Source: Owenia fusiformis (lineage: Eukaryota; Annelida; Polychaeta; Sabellida; Oweniidae). From it: 64,000 bases of DNA. The stretch is from contig CAIIXF020000008.1 of the NCBI GenBank assembly GCA_903813345.2, positions 30,776,867 to 30,840,866 on the forward strand, in the 5' to 3' direction. Numbering within the stretch: position 1 is the stretch's first letter; each line of letters begins with the position of its first letter. Shown piece after piece: positions 36,301 to 48,947 of the stretch. The notes below the pieces were generated by a model that saw nothing but the letters and a program-made list of their open reading frames with translations, was not told the origin of the DNA and did not search any database. The translations under genes were made by a program, and so were the position numbers.

Positions 36301-39300
36301 CAAAGAACTTAAGAAGGCCCTTAAGTCCATCAGCTCAGTAGCAGAGGACAGTTCTCGATGGCTTTGGATCAGAAGAAGAGAAAAGTTGAACCTAAACGAA
36401 AGGTGATCCAGTCCACTTAAGTTCCACTAAAACAATGCTTGTTTATGTGGCCAGCCCACCAGATCACAAGGTGTTCCATATGCTTGCATATGGGCAGGGA
36501 GTATACAGCAGGAGGTGCTTACATGGCCGTACCTGACCACACACTGATATTCAAGCATGTTTTAGTTTCCCCCTTTGGCATGCCATTACCAACCCTAGTT
36601 CAGCATAAGTCATGTAGCGAAGCATTACAGATGTTAAATTAATGATTAAATCTGCTTTTAACCATCATATTGTTTATTTTCTTCCAGTGAGGCCAGCAAA
36701 TATCTTGTGGAAGCCCTGAGTAGCATCAGTGAAAGCGATGTTGCAGAATGCATAGACAGAATCATAGAGTCCATTCAGAAACAATCTTGTAAGTACAAAT
36801 ATGATAGTCAAAAAGAGCCTTTTGAATGTGTTTTATATTTCCTTGATTCACAAGGGTTCAGTTGCTTTAGCTTCATATTATAACCACCTTATAGTATAGC
36901 CTCCACATGTTATATGCACCTTATATTATGAGCACCCCATGTTATAAGCCCCTTATATTATGACCACCCCATGTTATAAGCGCCTTATATTATAGCCACC
37001 CCATGTTATAAGCGCCTTATATTATAGCCACCCCATGTTATACGCACCTTATATTATGACCACCCCATGTTATAAGCACCTTATATTATGACCACCCCAT
37101 GTTATACGCACCTTACATCATGTCTCCTCATTATATGACCACCTTATATCACATTATGGTCAACTCATATTACCTCCTCACACTATAACAGCCTTATATT
37201 GTACTTCTACTTAATTTGGTGGCCCTTTTAATTTGGCAGTTCCGCAGTTCTGCCAAATTGTTAAAGTCCGCCAAATTAAGTAGCTGCCAAATTGCCTGGT
37301 AATTTCAGTACCATGTAAATTATTACCATTAGTACATAGTAATGTTGCAAGTCCGCCAAATGAAGCAACCGCAAAATAAGTAGCGCCAAATTTAGTAGGA
37401 GTACAGTATCATAACAACATCATATTATAGCCACCCAGGCTTATTATAACCACCTCATGTTATAGCCACCCAATGTTATGAGCACCTTATATTATGTCCA
37501 ACTCATAATACTCTCATTTTATAACTGCCTTATTTCATGTAACCACTTCATATTATAACTGCCTTATATCATAACAAAATCATATTATAACTACAGTAAA
37601 ACCTGCCTAAGTGGAACACCTTTGGTACCTCTAAAAGTGTTCCACTTACAAGGTGTTGCACTTATAGAGGTACATTTAGCATTAAGTCATTTGGTCTTGG
37701 GACTCTGAAAAGTGTTCCACTTACAGAGGTGTTCCACTTACAGAGGTGTTTCACTTCAAAGGTTTCACTGTACTTCAAATTATAACCAACTTATATAAAA
37801 AGTACACAGTGAATCTTCTACAGTAGTAGACATGGTGTTTCATAATGACCATCCCCTCAATCCATAGCCAATCCTAGATCATTATACTTTCAACATCATG
37901 GGTTTTTCAGCAACTTTAATAAAGTGTCTGTTATATGTCGATTCAGTAAGTAGTAGTATGTTAGACAGAGCCACAGTGGTAAAAGCTTCTGATATATATT
38001 GAACTTTCCATATGGCAGCTTTCTCAGCAACTTTAAAAAAGTTTCCTCTATTTTTTTTCAGTAAGTAGTAGCATGTTAGACAGAGCCACAGTGGAGCAAG
38101 CTGTGGAGGATTGTAATCAGGAACAAGAAGAAGACAAGTAAGACACTGTATCATAGTCTAGATTTTCAACTTCAACTAAATTCCACACTTTTGTTAAGTT
38201 GGTTATTATGGGAAGGTATGAGAGATCGTTTCATTTAAGTCTAAATAAGCAAGATGACAATTAAGGCACATGGATTGCTAGTCCCATGTGAAGTCAGAAG
38301 AAAAATGTTCAACTTTGCATGTGTTAAAGTGATCTGGTATTGAGTCATTTCAGGGATTTCTGCAGTAGACTGTATCTGCGACTGTATCTTTGATTGAACT
38401 GTATTTTTATTTCCCATATTTCAGTGATAAAGTATTGACAGTGATAGATGCGTTCACAGTTCCAAGATACACATACATGACAGAGAGAAAAAAGTTTTTA
38501 TCGTAAGTTAAATGTTTTCAAATAGTTAACACAGAAGCTTCTAAAGTGATATACATTTAAAAATCACATTATCAAAATGTCAGAAAATTTTTTAAATGTC
38601 TCAAATGTCCAGCTTTTCTTTAATCAATTGTTTTGTCTCTCCAGAAATAAGGCCTTGGGTATTGCAGACCCGTGTATCCATGGTGATTCAAAAGACAAAG
38701 TAGATCTCTTTAGAGACAGATACACAATACTTCATCAGGTAAAAGTTTACTTTTTTCAGAGGTACCTTAAGGGACCGACTTATTTCTGAAAATCGGTATA
38801 AAATACCTCAAAACACTTCTAAAAACTATAAACAAAGTCAAAATTTCGATTTTATATTTTTCTACCCTTTAATACCTTTGATTATATGGAAGGTATAATA
38901 CATGTTTATTATACCATCGAACAAAGTTCGGAGGGATACAGGAAACGCCTCCGTCCGTCCGTACGTACGTCCGTCCGTCTGTCTGTCCATCCGTCCGTCC
39001 GGGCAATAACTCAAATACCGTTGGCCCGATTTTGTTCATATTTTGTACACATATACCTTATGGGGGTAGAAGTTCTGCTCGAAAGCCGATATTCAAAATG
39101 GCCACTCATTTCAAAATGGCGGCCATTTTAGTGCCGATTTTACAGTAATTTAGGTGCAATATGTAAAACTGTTATAGCAATATGTTTTAAATGTAAAAAA
39201 ATTATAAAGGACATTAATAATGCTACAAATGTAGGTATTAAAGACGCACATGGCAGCCATCTTGAAAAATGGTGGCCTTTACTCGTCATTTTACGATTTT

Positions 39301-42300
39301 TGCTATAACTCAAAAAATAGTGGAGCGATTTTGTTCATATTTGGTATGTGAATACTATAAGCATTGTACACTGTCTTAAGACACTTTTGGTAGAAGGTGG
39401 CCATTTTGAAAAATGGCCGCCATTTTAACGTATTTTACTATAACTCGAAAAGTAGTGGAGCAGTTTTTTCATATTTGGTATGTGAATACTATAAGCACGG
39501 CACACTGCCCTATGACACTTTTGGTAGAAGGCGGCCATTTTGAAAAAAATTTTGAAAAATGACCGCCATTTTAACGTATTTTACTATTATTATCGAAAAG
39601 TAGTGGAGCAATTTTGTTCATATTTGGTATGTGAATACTATAAGCATGGCACACTGTCTATTTCTAATGACACTTTTGGTAGAAGGTGGCCATTTTGAAA
39701 AATGGCCGCCATTTTAACGTATTTTACTATAACTCAAAAAGTAGTGAAGCGATTTTGTTCATATTTGATATGTGAATACTTTAAGAATGGCACATTTTCT
39801 TATAAAACTTTGGGGAGTAGTCGGCCATTTTGAAAAATGGCCACCATTTTTATGTGTGTTATTTTACAAGTACGTGTGCGATTTTTCAAAAATTTTAGAG
39901 GTGGCTACTGAAAAGCATATTATTTCTTCCGATGACAACTTGGCTAGTGAGCAACCATTTTGAAAATGGTGGCCTTTCTTATGTGTGTTGTTTTATGATA
40001 TTTGCTATTCGTTTGTAAAATGCCAGCCATTTCTGTTCGATGGGATTCGCTACGCTTTGGCGTTGCCGTTGTTCTGGTTTATATATTTTATGACAAAGTC
40101 AATATGTAGGGAGATTGTAACGAATTTATTTGGGTTAAAAAAACAAAATTCTAGATTGGTTCAAAAAGGTGGTATTTTTAGGAAAACCTGAATGATCCTA
40201 AACTATTTAGTGATGTAACTTGCCAGAAAACTGCTACTCGAATAAAGAACAAGTAAAACATTTTTTGGTTTACACCTCTATTGTCTTAACAACAGAATGA
40301 TATACATTGTAATGTTATTGTTTTCATATTTTAGAGAACATCTCGACATGATTTATTCACCCCAACTGTAATTGGCTCACGGGACACAAAGGCTAAAAAG
40401 TTTGAACTTAAACCAATCGAATTCTTACTTGGAAGTACTGCTAAATTAGGCGACATTATCGTCCTTGGAATGCTTACTCAGTTAAAGGAGGTATGAAATA
40501 AAATGTGTTTTTGGTTTGGTTTTGTTTTTTTTTGTTTATAGATCAATGAGAGCATGTAACAGTTAACAAACGTATGACTTTAGAAAGTTGAAGAGGAAAT
40601 GTAAAACTTCTGTCTATTTTATCACATCTCTCTCTACTGAATTTCAGAAACTACAAAGAGTACCTTATTTTCTGAAGTTATGTGAAATAATTCCAATATT
40701 TTCATATGCATCATCATTTCATCATTTTAACACTGAAGAAGTGAGTAGCTCCCATAATACTATCGTACTCTTTCAAATTAGGGGATTCCCCTTAGCTTTC
40801 CCGTATGGTCATACAAGCCTTATATGGATCTATCACATGATATTCAAAATGGTGGACAATGGTCAGTTGGATTCTTATATGGTCCTATTAGCCTCGTCTA
40901 TTTTGAATGTTCTACATAGAGGTGTTCAATTAGACATTTTTTACTGAACATACCAAATACCTGTTTGTAATTACATGTTTTTATGTTTCAGGGAAAATGG
41001 TTTCTAGAGGATCCCACTGGTGCTGTACAGTTAGACCTTACAAAAGCTGTATCCTTTTACTAAGTACCATGTTATCAAACTGTGTTTAAGTAAGGTTTAG
41101 TATAAAACCAAACAGTCAGTCTTTTTAAAGTTCTATCACATTGACAGTGTTATTTATAGTAGAAAAATTATTTCAAAATAATGCAGTTTTTCACCATTTT
41201 GAGCACTGTTCAAGTGATTTGGCATCAAATTTGAAGCCCCTCGCCTGCAATTTTCATAAATTGAACCCCTTGGCTAAACTTGGCTTGGCCTTGTGCCCTG
41301 GACAGTATGTTCATTTTCACCTTTTCAGTTTCATACTCAAATTTCAGTGACTCTTCATTTAAGATTTTTACTGTGTAGATGTTACAGAAAATTATGGAAG
41401 CAGTAAGAAATGTATATAAAATTAGAGAAATCAAGTCCATATTCTTCTTGAAAAACATCTGCATTGATGGTTCGCAATTTCAGTATTTTTTCCACGAATT
41501 GAAACCCATGACTAAATAGCTCACCGAATCCATTTTGATATTTAAAACACTCTGGTTTAATTATGTTAAATAAAACTGGAATAATTCCAAATATATATAT
41601 TGACTTAACTTTTGTCAAGAATTTCCACACAGGCTTATTTACGGAAAATAGTTTTGTTCTGGCGGAAGGTTGGTACGAGGATGAGCTGTTCCACATCAAC
41701 GCATTTGGTTTTCCTCCCCCAGAACCATCCAGAACCACCAGGTATTAAAATTAGAGTTTACGGGCTTGTATGAATGTTCTTGTTCACAGGGTTACCTAAA
41801 TATGCAGACTTATTTTTCCAATTTTTGGGTTATCATGTAAGGTTGTATATTTTCCATTTGAAAGTCTTTGAATCCATCATATTCTTTTACATCTGAACCA
41901 TTTTGAGTCATGGTTGTTGACTTTATTTTTGTAATGTGGCAGATTTTTATATATGCATGTGATTTTTCATCTCAGTAACATTCCAGAATGACTTTATAAG
42001 AAAAAATAAAAAAAATTGATAAGTTTATACATGTAGGATACATGTGATTGTGACAAAAACATTTGCCATATGGTACTAGCTGAAAAAGCATGACAATTAT
42101 TTGTATTTACATGTAAAAGAACACTTTTGTTATTTCAGGAATTTCTTTGGAAATATAAACTTTTTCGGAGGGCAGTCAGAAACCAGTGTGAAGGCATCGT
42201 CAAGGTTACGGCAAATCGAGCAAGAAAACGAGACAGCCATGTTTGTTTTTCTTTCTGATTTATGGCTAGATAATCTAAAGGTGAGTTACCCATTTCATTT

Positions 42301-45300
42301 CAGATATTAACATTTGTTTCTAAAAACAGATTATTATTGCAGTTTTGTGGAAAAAATATTGGGATGTAATATTCTTTGACGTTTTGAGAGGAGTTTTTGA
42401 AAGGGTAAACGTTTCTATAGAAGTTCACAATCTGCATACTTACCAAGTATATGAGTATGGAGGATAACACATTTAATGAATGACTGTAATATATATATAG
42501 GTCGATTTTGAGCTGCTATTTGCTTTCAAATGAGCGATAATACCTCAATATAGCCACTGAAAGATGAATAAACTGTTCTGATAGTGATTATGATGAGACA
42601 AAAGAAAGAGCAAAACAAGAAAAGCTTCTCATGTCACCATCGAGAACCTGATGTCTCCACCAAAATGCAGATCCAAAGAAACCAAAAATCAACTGGCAAA
42701 ATTTGGGGAATTTTTGTGTATATGTTGTTTTAAATTTTCCAGGTATTTGAGAAATTAAGGACATTATTTACTGGATTCTCAGAATCTCCGCCTACTTGTT
42801 TTGTATTCTCAGGAAACTTTTCATCCACACCATATGGGTCTACACACATTAAAGAAATGAAAGGTAAATGTATATTTCTCAGACCTGAAGTGCTTTATTA
42901 TTGTCATGTGATTATGGTTGGGTAGATGGCACAAGAAATCTTCTGATCAAGATCAGAAAAATGATCATCCGTTCAACTTGAACTAAGACAATGCAAAATT
43001 AGACAATAGATCAGACTAGGTTCTGGCATGGGCTTTCAATTATCTAGTTGAAAGCCCATGGTTCTGGGTATGCTTGGTAATTTACAAGGTGGTCATTTTA
43101 GATTTCAAGTATGACATTTTTTTATTTATTTGGAATTACACTTTAACAGCAGTGGCACGCTAAATTTAGGTGCATCCAAAAATGAATACATGTATTCCTA
43201 TTTACATATCACTGCAAGGCAGGCTGCAATTTAATGATAGTTTGCATCTAATTTTCTTTCTCATATTTTCAGACAATTTCGACACTTTGGCAAACTTGAT
43301 TCTGGAGTTTCCAAGTCTAGTAGAACACAGTAAATTCATCTTTATCCCTGGACCAAGGGACCCAGGTCCTGCAAACATACTGCCAAGGTACAAATACAAT
43401 TTGTTAAGAATTTAAGATTGTGAAAAAGATTAAATTAAAATCCCCATCGTATATAAAACCAAAAATTTGAAATATGGTAAGATTTCTAATTGTAGATTTG
43501 TATAATGAAAAAAATTACCAAGACCATATTTGGAAATCATTGTGTCATTTGGATTTTAAGTTTTCTTTTGATATCTCATAGGATAAAATTCATATCCACC
43601 CTTCCCAATGTGAATAAAAACATTTATTGTTTCTTGGCCATAATTGCTTGACGTCATCACACAGATCTCCAAGAATAAATACCAAGCATATGATTCACTT
43701 CAAGGAAAACAAGATCCAATATTTCCACAAGATAAGATACCCTCCCTTTTGAATATTATTTATATCTTTCCCTGAGTTTATCACATAGGGTTTCCACCAA
43801 GAATGAATTAAGGTCTACCTAACAGTCAGTTCACAAGCAATGCATGAAGGATCTAATATTATCTCAGGATAAAAATCATATCTTCTCCTCTATTGTGAAT
43901 ATCAGTTTCATTTTCCAGACCATCTTTGCCAGAGGTCATCACACAAGGTTTTCAAGAAAAAATACCAAACAGTCGATTCACAAGCAATCCGTGCAGGATC
44001 CAATACTGTACACAAGAGATTGTTGTATTTAGAGAAGATATTGTTACAAAAATGTGCAGAAATTGCGTCAAGTTTCCTGATCAGGGTGATGTCCCTGAAC
44101 ATGTGAGTAAATATCTATAAAAGTTACCAGCATCAGTTTCATTAGCAGCAGGCAACAGGCGATTTTCAACGGTTGTTTTCACAAAATCGACTGTTGATTT
44201 TAGGGACTTTTCCATGTTAGATTTATGATTTCCATTAATTTTGCCTGTTGTTTTCATTTATTCAGCCTGTTGTGAGAAATTCTGATGAAAACCCTGATTA
44301 TACATTTGAGTCTGATTTTTACAAGATATTACTGAAGTATTCAGCTTTACTGATCATTGTAATTCTTGATCCAAATGCTTGTTTTAGAAATCTGTTTATA
44401 ATTTTTTGAAAAAGCGCTATATTGTTGTGTGTGTCGCATTGTGTTGATAGTCGGGTGGGTGCTACATAAATCAATGTCATCAAAATTCCAGGAAACTTGT
44501 CAAAAAAACTTAAAATTTTTAAAGATGCAAGAGCATACATGTACAAGTGCCAACATCAAATTAGGTTTTGGGAATACTGGGTTAATTCCATGGGGGCCAT
44601 TTTGCTCTTTAAAGTGCAATATTACATGTATTACTTTGTGTCTTGTGGAGTTTATGTTTGTCAAAGTTAATTGATCGAAGGACCTTGAACATAAGCCTTT
44701 TCAGTTATAAGTACACTGTCACTAATCATTGTACCTTAGTACACTAATCATTCTTGTGTTAATTTCTTTTAGAGAAAATAACAATTCAGAATCTTTTATT
44801 TTCCAGTTTGCAAAGACAATTATCTGCCAGGGTCATCTATGCCCCCTGCCCCTACATGTCTCCCCCATATACTGGGCCCATGACGTAGCACTCAGGACAT
44901 ACCCCCTACCAGATGTCATCGTTTGCGCAGATAAATATGATTCTTTCTCTGTGTCACAAGTTGACTGCCAAGTTGTAAACCCTGTAAGTACATATAGTTT
45001 GGATACCAGCCCATATATTTGTAAACTGATTATTTAAAAAACAACTTAAATGGACTACTTCTTCTCCAGCTCCATTTGTACCAATTATGTATTTATTTAT
45101 CTGTTTTTCTCTTTATTTCAATACGTTTATTAATGAATCTGCTCATGTTTAGTCCACTCATTCTCTATAGAATTTTAATAAACCACCTCATTTTTTGCAT
45201 TTCTCTACAATTTAGAGTGTTGAGTACATGCTTGTTTACTTTATTCCTCACTTTTTCTACCCAATTTTGCATTTAAAAACATGACCACTCAATTATGGCA

Positions 45301-45568
45301 TTAGACTTCTTATTTTGTTTTTCAAGTTGCCCAAATGTAGTTGTTCCACTGTTTCTATGAAATTCAACATTTTTATTATCCATTTTCTCATGCGTAGTCC
45401 ACTCTTTTTCTCTAGAATTAAATTTTATTACATTTCTGTACAATTTGGAGTGTTCACTACATGCCTGTTTACATCTATTTTCAGGGGTCATTTCCGAGGA
45501 ATGATTACAGTTTCAAAGTTTATTATCCAGCAAACAGACATTTTGAGGAAAGTAAAATATCAGACTGA
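33338..45568 (+). CDS. POLE2: DNA polymerase epsilon subunit 2, complete, 14 coding exons
   Basis: The B subunit of DNA polymerase epsilon, needed for assembly of the leading-strand polymerase with the CMG helicase in the nucleus. Exons: 33338-33402, 36688-36788, 38062-38137, 38425-38502, 38645-38738, 40335-40490, 40992-41048, 41620-41741, 42139-42280, 42743-42863, 43273-43387, 43919-44102, 44807-44983, 45485-45568. All junctions are GT-AG and phases close to 523 residues (human 527). The N-terminal helical domain (about 1-80) is followed by the OB-fold (SNKALG, then [16 protein letters not shown]) and the calcineurin-like phosphoesterase domain, with family hallmarks [42 protein letters not shown] and ADKYD. 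As in other B subunits the phosphoesterase fold is taken to be inactive. Intron 1 hosts a foldback element and a LINE scrap. Pieces of exons 3 and 12 are duplicated in the introns before them. Confidence 0.96.
33851..34860. mobile_element. Foldback element, 1010 bp, 5-bp target duplication
   Basis: Termini CACGCCTGGTGATCGTAC and GTACGATCACTGGGCGTG are near-perfect complements. Arms of about 420 bp surround a central loop of about 165 bp (near 34270-34435). AATAA flanks both ends (33846-33850 and 34861-34865). No transposase frame. Inserted in POLE2 intron 1. The terminus type and duplication size match the element at 6510-7358, though the bodies differ. Confidence 0.9.
35460..36405 (+). pseudogene. 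Decayed 3' end of a non-LTR retrotransposon ORF
   Basis: One frame reads [18 protein letters not shown] followed by [14 protein letters not shown], typical of the region after the reverse transcriptase in a family of LINE-like elements. After stops and frame changes it resumes with [20 protein letters not shown] and [12 protein letters not shown], the usual end of these proteins. The segment around [10 protein letters not shown] to KPQPKT is tandemly repeated two to three times with loss of frame. Non-functional. It lies in POLE2 intron 1. Confidence 0.75.
36880..37200. repeat. 32-bp tandem repeat in POLE2 intron 2
   Basis: Units of the type CCACCCCATGTTATAAGCGC, CTTATATTATAG repeat about eight times, then fade into degenerate copies (to about 37590). 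Confidence 0.85.
37200..37410. repeat. Inverted dispersed element with GCCAAATT words
   Basis: CTACTTAATTTGG on the left and CCGCCAAATTAAGTAG, CGCCAAATTTAGTAGGAGTAC on the right form an imperfect inverted repeat. It interrupts the 32-bp repeats and is probably a small DNA element. Confidence 0.45.
37594..37770. mobile_element. MITE with CAGTRAAACC termini and TA duplication
   Basis: Termini CAGTAAAACC and GGTTTCACTG are flanked by TA on both sides. The body contains AAGTGGAACACCTTTGGTAC and several GTGTTCCACTT words. Relatives: 46236-46325, 63196-63350, 25205-25275, and the source of the 37-bp minisatellite at 15 kb. TA duplications suggest Tc1/mariner-type mobilisation. Confidence 0.75.
37947..37978 (+). 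pseudogene. Partial duplicate of POLE2 exon 3
   Basis: The first 32 bases of exon 3 (from 38062) recur here with one change. They are preceded by an acceptor-like ATTCAG with a poor pyrimidine tract and followed by GTAAAA, donor-like. Similarity extends into the flanking intron, giving a tandem duplication with a period of 115 bp. Confidence 0.85.
38890..40200. repeat. Repeat-filled POLE2 intron 5: CCGT tract and about 140-bp tandem units
   Basis: A (CCGT)n-like tract at about 38948-39000 is followed by four tandem units of 130-150 bp (about 39290-39860). These contain TTGTTCATATTTGGTATGTG and GGCCATTTTGAAAAATGGCC; the latter is itself palindromic. The rest of the stretch is degenerate and I see no gene in it. 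Confidence 0.75.
43570..43860 (+). pseudogene. Two decayed upstream copies of POLE2 exon 12
   Basis: Copy A (about 43570-43733) and copy B (about 43734-43860) align with the intron-exon 12 boundary and the first 100 or so exon bases. Shared words include GGATAAAA, GTCATCACACA, AATACCAA, ACAGTC and TTCACAAGCAATGC. Both are clearly diverged and carry stops, so they are older than the PARP1 array. Confidence 0.7.
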
Positions 45569-45948
45569 AAATAACAAATCAGACGAGCAGATTAAATACC
45601 ATTGTAGTTAACTAAGACAGCATTTGTAATTTCAACTGCCGGCTGATAGATTAACATTACTTTTTTATGGTCTCCTCATTTAAATATGAAAACCTACCTT
45701 ACACTATTTCATTCATATTACAATGAGTTGGCCATGAAAAAGTAGGTTAAAACGTCAGCTTGTAGTTGAACTCGCAAATGCTATGCCTATATAACTGCAT
45801 TGAAGCTGATAAACCTATTACAGAATTGGAAAGATTAAAGTGGCAACAAGTTAAATGGAAAATGGAATCTGAAATTAACTGTGTTTTTCCAATGTCTATT
45901 GATATTTGTAAATAGCTGTACATTATGTAAACATTTAATACATGTATG

Positions 45949-45954
45949 AATAAA
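45949..45954 (+). terminator. POLE2: Candidate POLE2 poly(A) signal
   Basis: AATAAA 381 bases after the stop codon, a plausible 3' UTR length. Confidence 0.55.
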
Positions 45955-46235
45955 ATGGCAATATAAAACTGACATCCATCTACTTTTTGTTGGTATGTTT
46001 TTTTCATATATTTTAATGTTGAATTTTCTGAAAATACTAGGGCCAAATCTCCATTGATTCAATTTTTAAATTCTCTAAAAACCTTGGCTTATTAGTTTAA
46101 CAACCCATATTTTGACGATTACTATTCCAAGATCTTAACACATAAGTCTATGGCAGTCTGGCCCAAGTAAAAAGTTGAACAAAAGATGGCAGCACTTGTT
46201 TTCTTTTGTTTATTCAACGTTATGGAAACTATCTA

Positions 46236-46325
46236 TAATTGGTCTTGGGACACTGAAATGTTTTCTACTGACAGAGGTCTTCCATTTTCAGAGGTTTTCT
46301 ACTTTTAAGGTTTTACTATAACTGT
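46236..46325. repeat. Degenerate copy of the GTGGAACACC MITE
   Basis: GGTCTTGGGACACTGAAATG parallels GGTCTTGGGACTCTGAAAAG at 37693, and GGTTTTACTATA parallels the right terminus. Confidence 0.65.
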
Positions 46326-47904
46326 ATTAACTCTCAAATGGAAGAGTTAAAACCTGAGTCCTGTTCTTTCAAAAAAAATTGGAAATGTTTAACATAATTT
46401 AACAAAATATTTTGATTTTGAACAATGTATTTGTTACCCTGCTCCCAGAGTCTAGTTATAAACTGAAGACGAAGCTCTCTTTTAAGAAGTGAAGTTGGAC
46501 GAATGCAGAGGGTATGTATTTGTCCGAATATCCCCATTAAGTTTTGAAAAATAAAATATTGCCCGATCCTCTTCATTGTATTGTAATTATATTATGAAAA
46601 TCACATAAATACTCAACATGTGAAACGTCAAAATTAAAAGTAAATTTTTTTAATAGAGTGTAAGTTTTGAATAAACCCTTCCAATCTCTAATGAACTCAT
46701 CAGGTGAATCTAACTTCAAAAAATTATCAGGGCATTTTTGTTATCTTATTAATTTGGCACATTTAGAAACAAAGAATGTCCAGAGTAAAAAAATAAACTA
46801 TGAGCAAAACTATGGTTATTCCACAGTGACTTGCTCCAGTGGGGCTCCAATATAATTATCCTATGGGTAAACATGAAAACTTTAAGCATTGGTATTCAGA
46901 AATCATGGATTTTCACTTACACCCCCTCAATTAGTTTGGAAACCAGAAGAAGTGCAATTAGAATATTTTGGATACTTATGACTGACACATGAATAGAATT
47001 ACTTATTGCCAAACTTTTTGAGGGAAGTGTAACCATAGAAATATATATTTCTGCAGGAATAGCTGCAATCTCCGAGCCTTTCGTCCAGTGCAATCCGTAC
47101 CTCTTGTGCCCTTAGGTAGTGAAGTTACGCAACGAACGAAATGAATTTTGAGAATGGAATAGCTGGAATAAGTTTACTATTAGTTAAAAAGCATTTTCAT
47201 TTTTTTGTTTCGTGCCCCCGGGGCCCGATCGAACCAATTGGGGGTAAAGTACGAGCTTATTACAATAGGTGTTGTTTTGAGCCAAGGTTACAGCTTTTTG
47301 GGGTTAGTGGGTATATGCACCTAACAACCTTAACATGCTAAAAAGTAGGGTCAAGAAGTTGTAAATTAATACACACTTGTTGAATTAAAAACATCTTGGA
47401 AATATCTAATTAGTTAAAATAAAAAGTTCCCGAGTTGAAATAATTTGATAATCTAATTGCGGTTGAAAAACGAAACCAAAGTACTGTTATTCTGTTGTGT
47501 CTTAATTGATGAAAAAATGATGTGAAAGGAAAACCCAGCATGGAAACTTTGACTTTCGGACATTCATCCTAAATACGGTCTACTTGCATCCATATTTTCA
47601 TGCAAATTGTGCATGCTTAACGAGTGTATTTGGTACTAAAGATTAAATGTATGCCTATTTTACATCAATTGAGTAAATCAAATTGCAATAAAATTATTTA
47701 AATTGGATGTTGATTTTCTGTCACCATGGATACATCACACATTTATAATTTCAATGATTTTTATCTTGCATTTTATTTAATTTTAATACAATACAACTTA
47801 CTACTCCTGGGCAATGAGTGCAATGGTTAACGCTGTGCTAACGTTGCCTACTGTCTATACATGATTTTTAGCTATAGTTAACAAAATGAACATAAGCACA
47901 TGGA

Positions 47905-48050
47905 TGCCCGTCGCCAGCTTTTGCCAAGGGTCGTTCACTTTAAAAAAAATCCAGTTGGGTTCACTTCGACAACTTTGGCTCAAAATTACTTGAAAATGCT
48001 CAAATTGGTGAAAACTGTATGATTTTGAAATAATTTTTCAAAAGGTATAG
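47905..48050 (+). repeat. Dispersed repeat, TAGCCAG family, copy 2
   Basis: Contains CGCCAGCTTTTGCCAAGGGTC, TGGGTTCACTTCGACAACTT and GAAAATGCTCAAATTGGTGA, as in the copies at 13.2, 58.1 and 60.5 kb. Confidence 0.65.
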
Positions 48051-48214
48051 AGTAGAGTTTTCCAAAAAGGAATGTTTATTTAAATGAACCTTTTAAGGAC
48101 ATGTCCCTGAAATCGAATGTTCTCAAGATTTTGAAAGTGGATTATGACGAATTCATTCAAAAAATGAGGTCATGTTGGTTTTAAGTTCCAATCAAAGTGG
48201 CAAGAAAGGATACA

Positions 48215-48520
48215 GCACTGGCGGGGGGACAGGGGCCCGCCCCCCCCCCCCCCCCTTGGGTGGGCCCAGAAAAAAATTGGGCCCAAAAAGGCCTTAAGGC
48301 CCCAAAAAGTGGGCCTTTTTGGTCATAAATGGGCCTTCTAAGGCCTTATTTTTTAATTTTAGGCCTAATTTTGAAGAAAACGGGCCTCAAAATTTCAAAG
48401 TTTGGGGCCACTTTTTGGTTTTAGGGGCCCAGGAGGTTTAGCGGAGGTTTTTTCTCAGACCAGAATTCGATGTTTGGGTCCCCCCCCCCTTGTTGGTTCC
48501 CAGATCTGCCCCTGTACAGG
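48215..48520. repeat. C/G-rich dispersed element
   Basis: GGGGACAGGGGC at the left and GCCCCTGTACAGGG at the right form an inverted match around runs of 9 to 17 C and repeated GGGCCT words. Probably a MITE. Confidence 0.5.
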
Positions 48521-48947
48521 GTGTTAAATATTGGAAGCAGTTTTTAATTTAGTTACCAGCAAAATGCGTCCTGACAATCCAAGCCAAATTAATACCTCAT
48601 TTGATGTCATAATGATTTAAACTGATCTGAACTAGTGATACAGAAAATGACAACTTCAAGAGAAATGAAAAAGAATCTTCACGTTTTTACAATAACCATT
48701 TACATGAATTTAAATCAGAACTCGTGACATATCAAACAATAGATCGATATGACATGTTATATGGTGCTAAGAGCAAAAATATTGTAAAGCTTTTTTTAAA
48801 TGCAAGCTCGACTCAGCTTCTGTCTGTACTCCGTTTCCTCTAAAGTAGACGACCTATACCAACAGTATACATTCGAGTCTAATTTCTACTTGAGATCGGT
48901 ATATACAATTTTGCCAGTTGACCTCAGATGTACTATGGCTGTTGATT

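Noticed and set aside
35463-36406. A host gene in POLE2 intron 1
   Set aside because: The motifs belong to the end of a non-LTR retrotransposon protein, and the frame is broken by stops and internal duplication.
41140-41620. Frames of 69-118 codons in POLE2 intron 7
   Set aside because: The 118-codon antisense frame mainly mirrors POLE2 exon 8 and intron; no independent gene signal.
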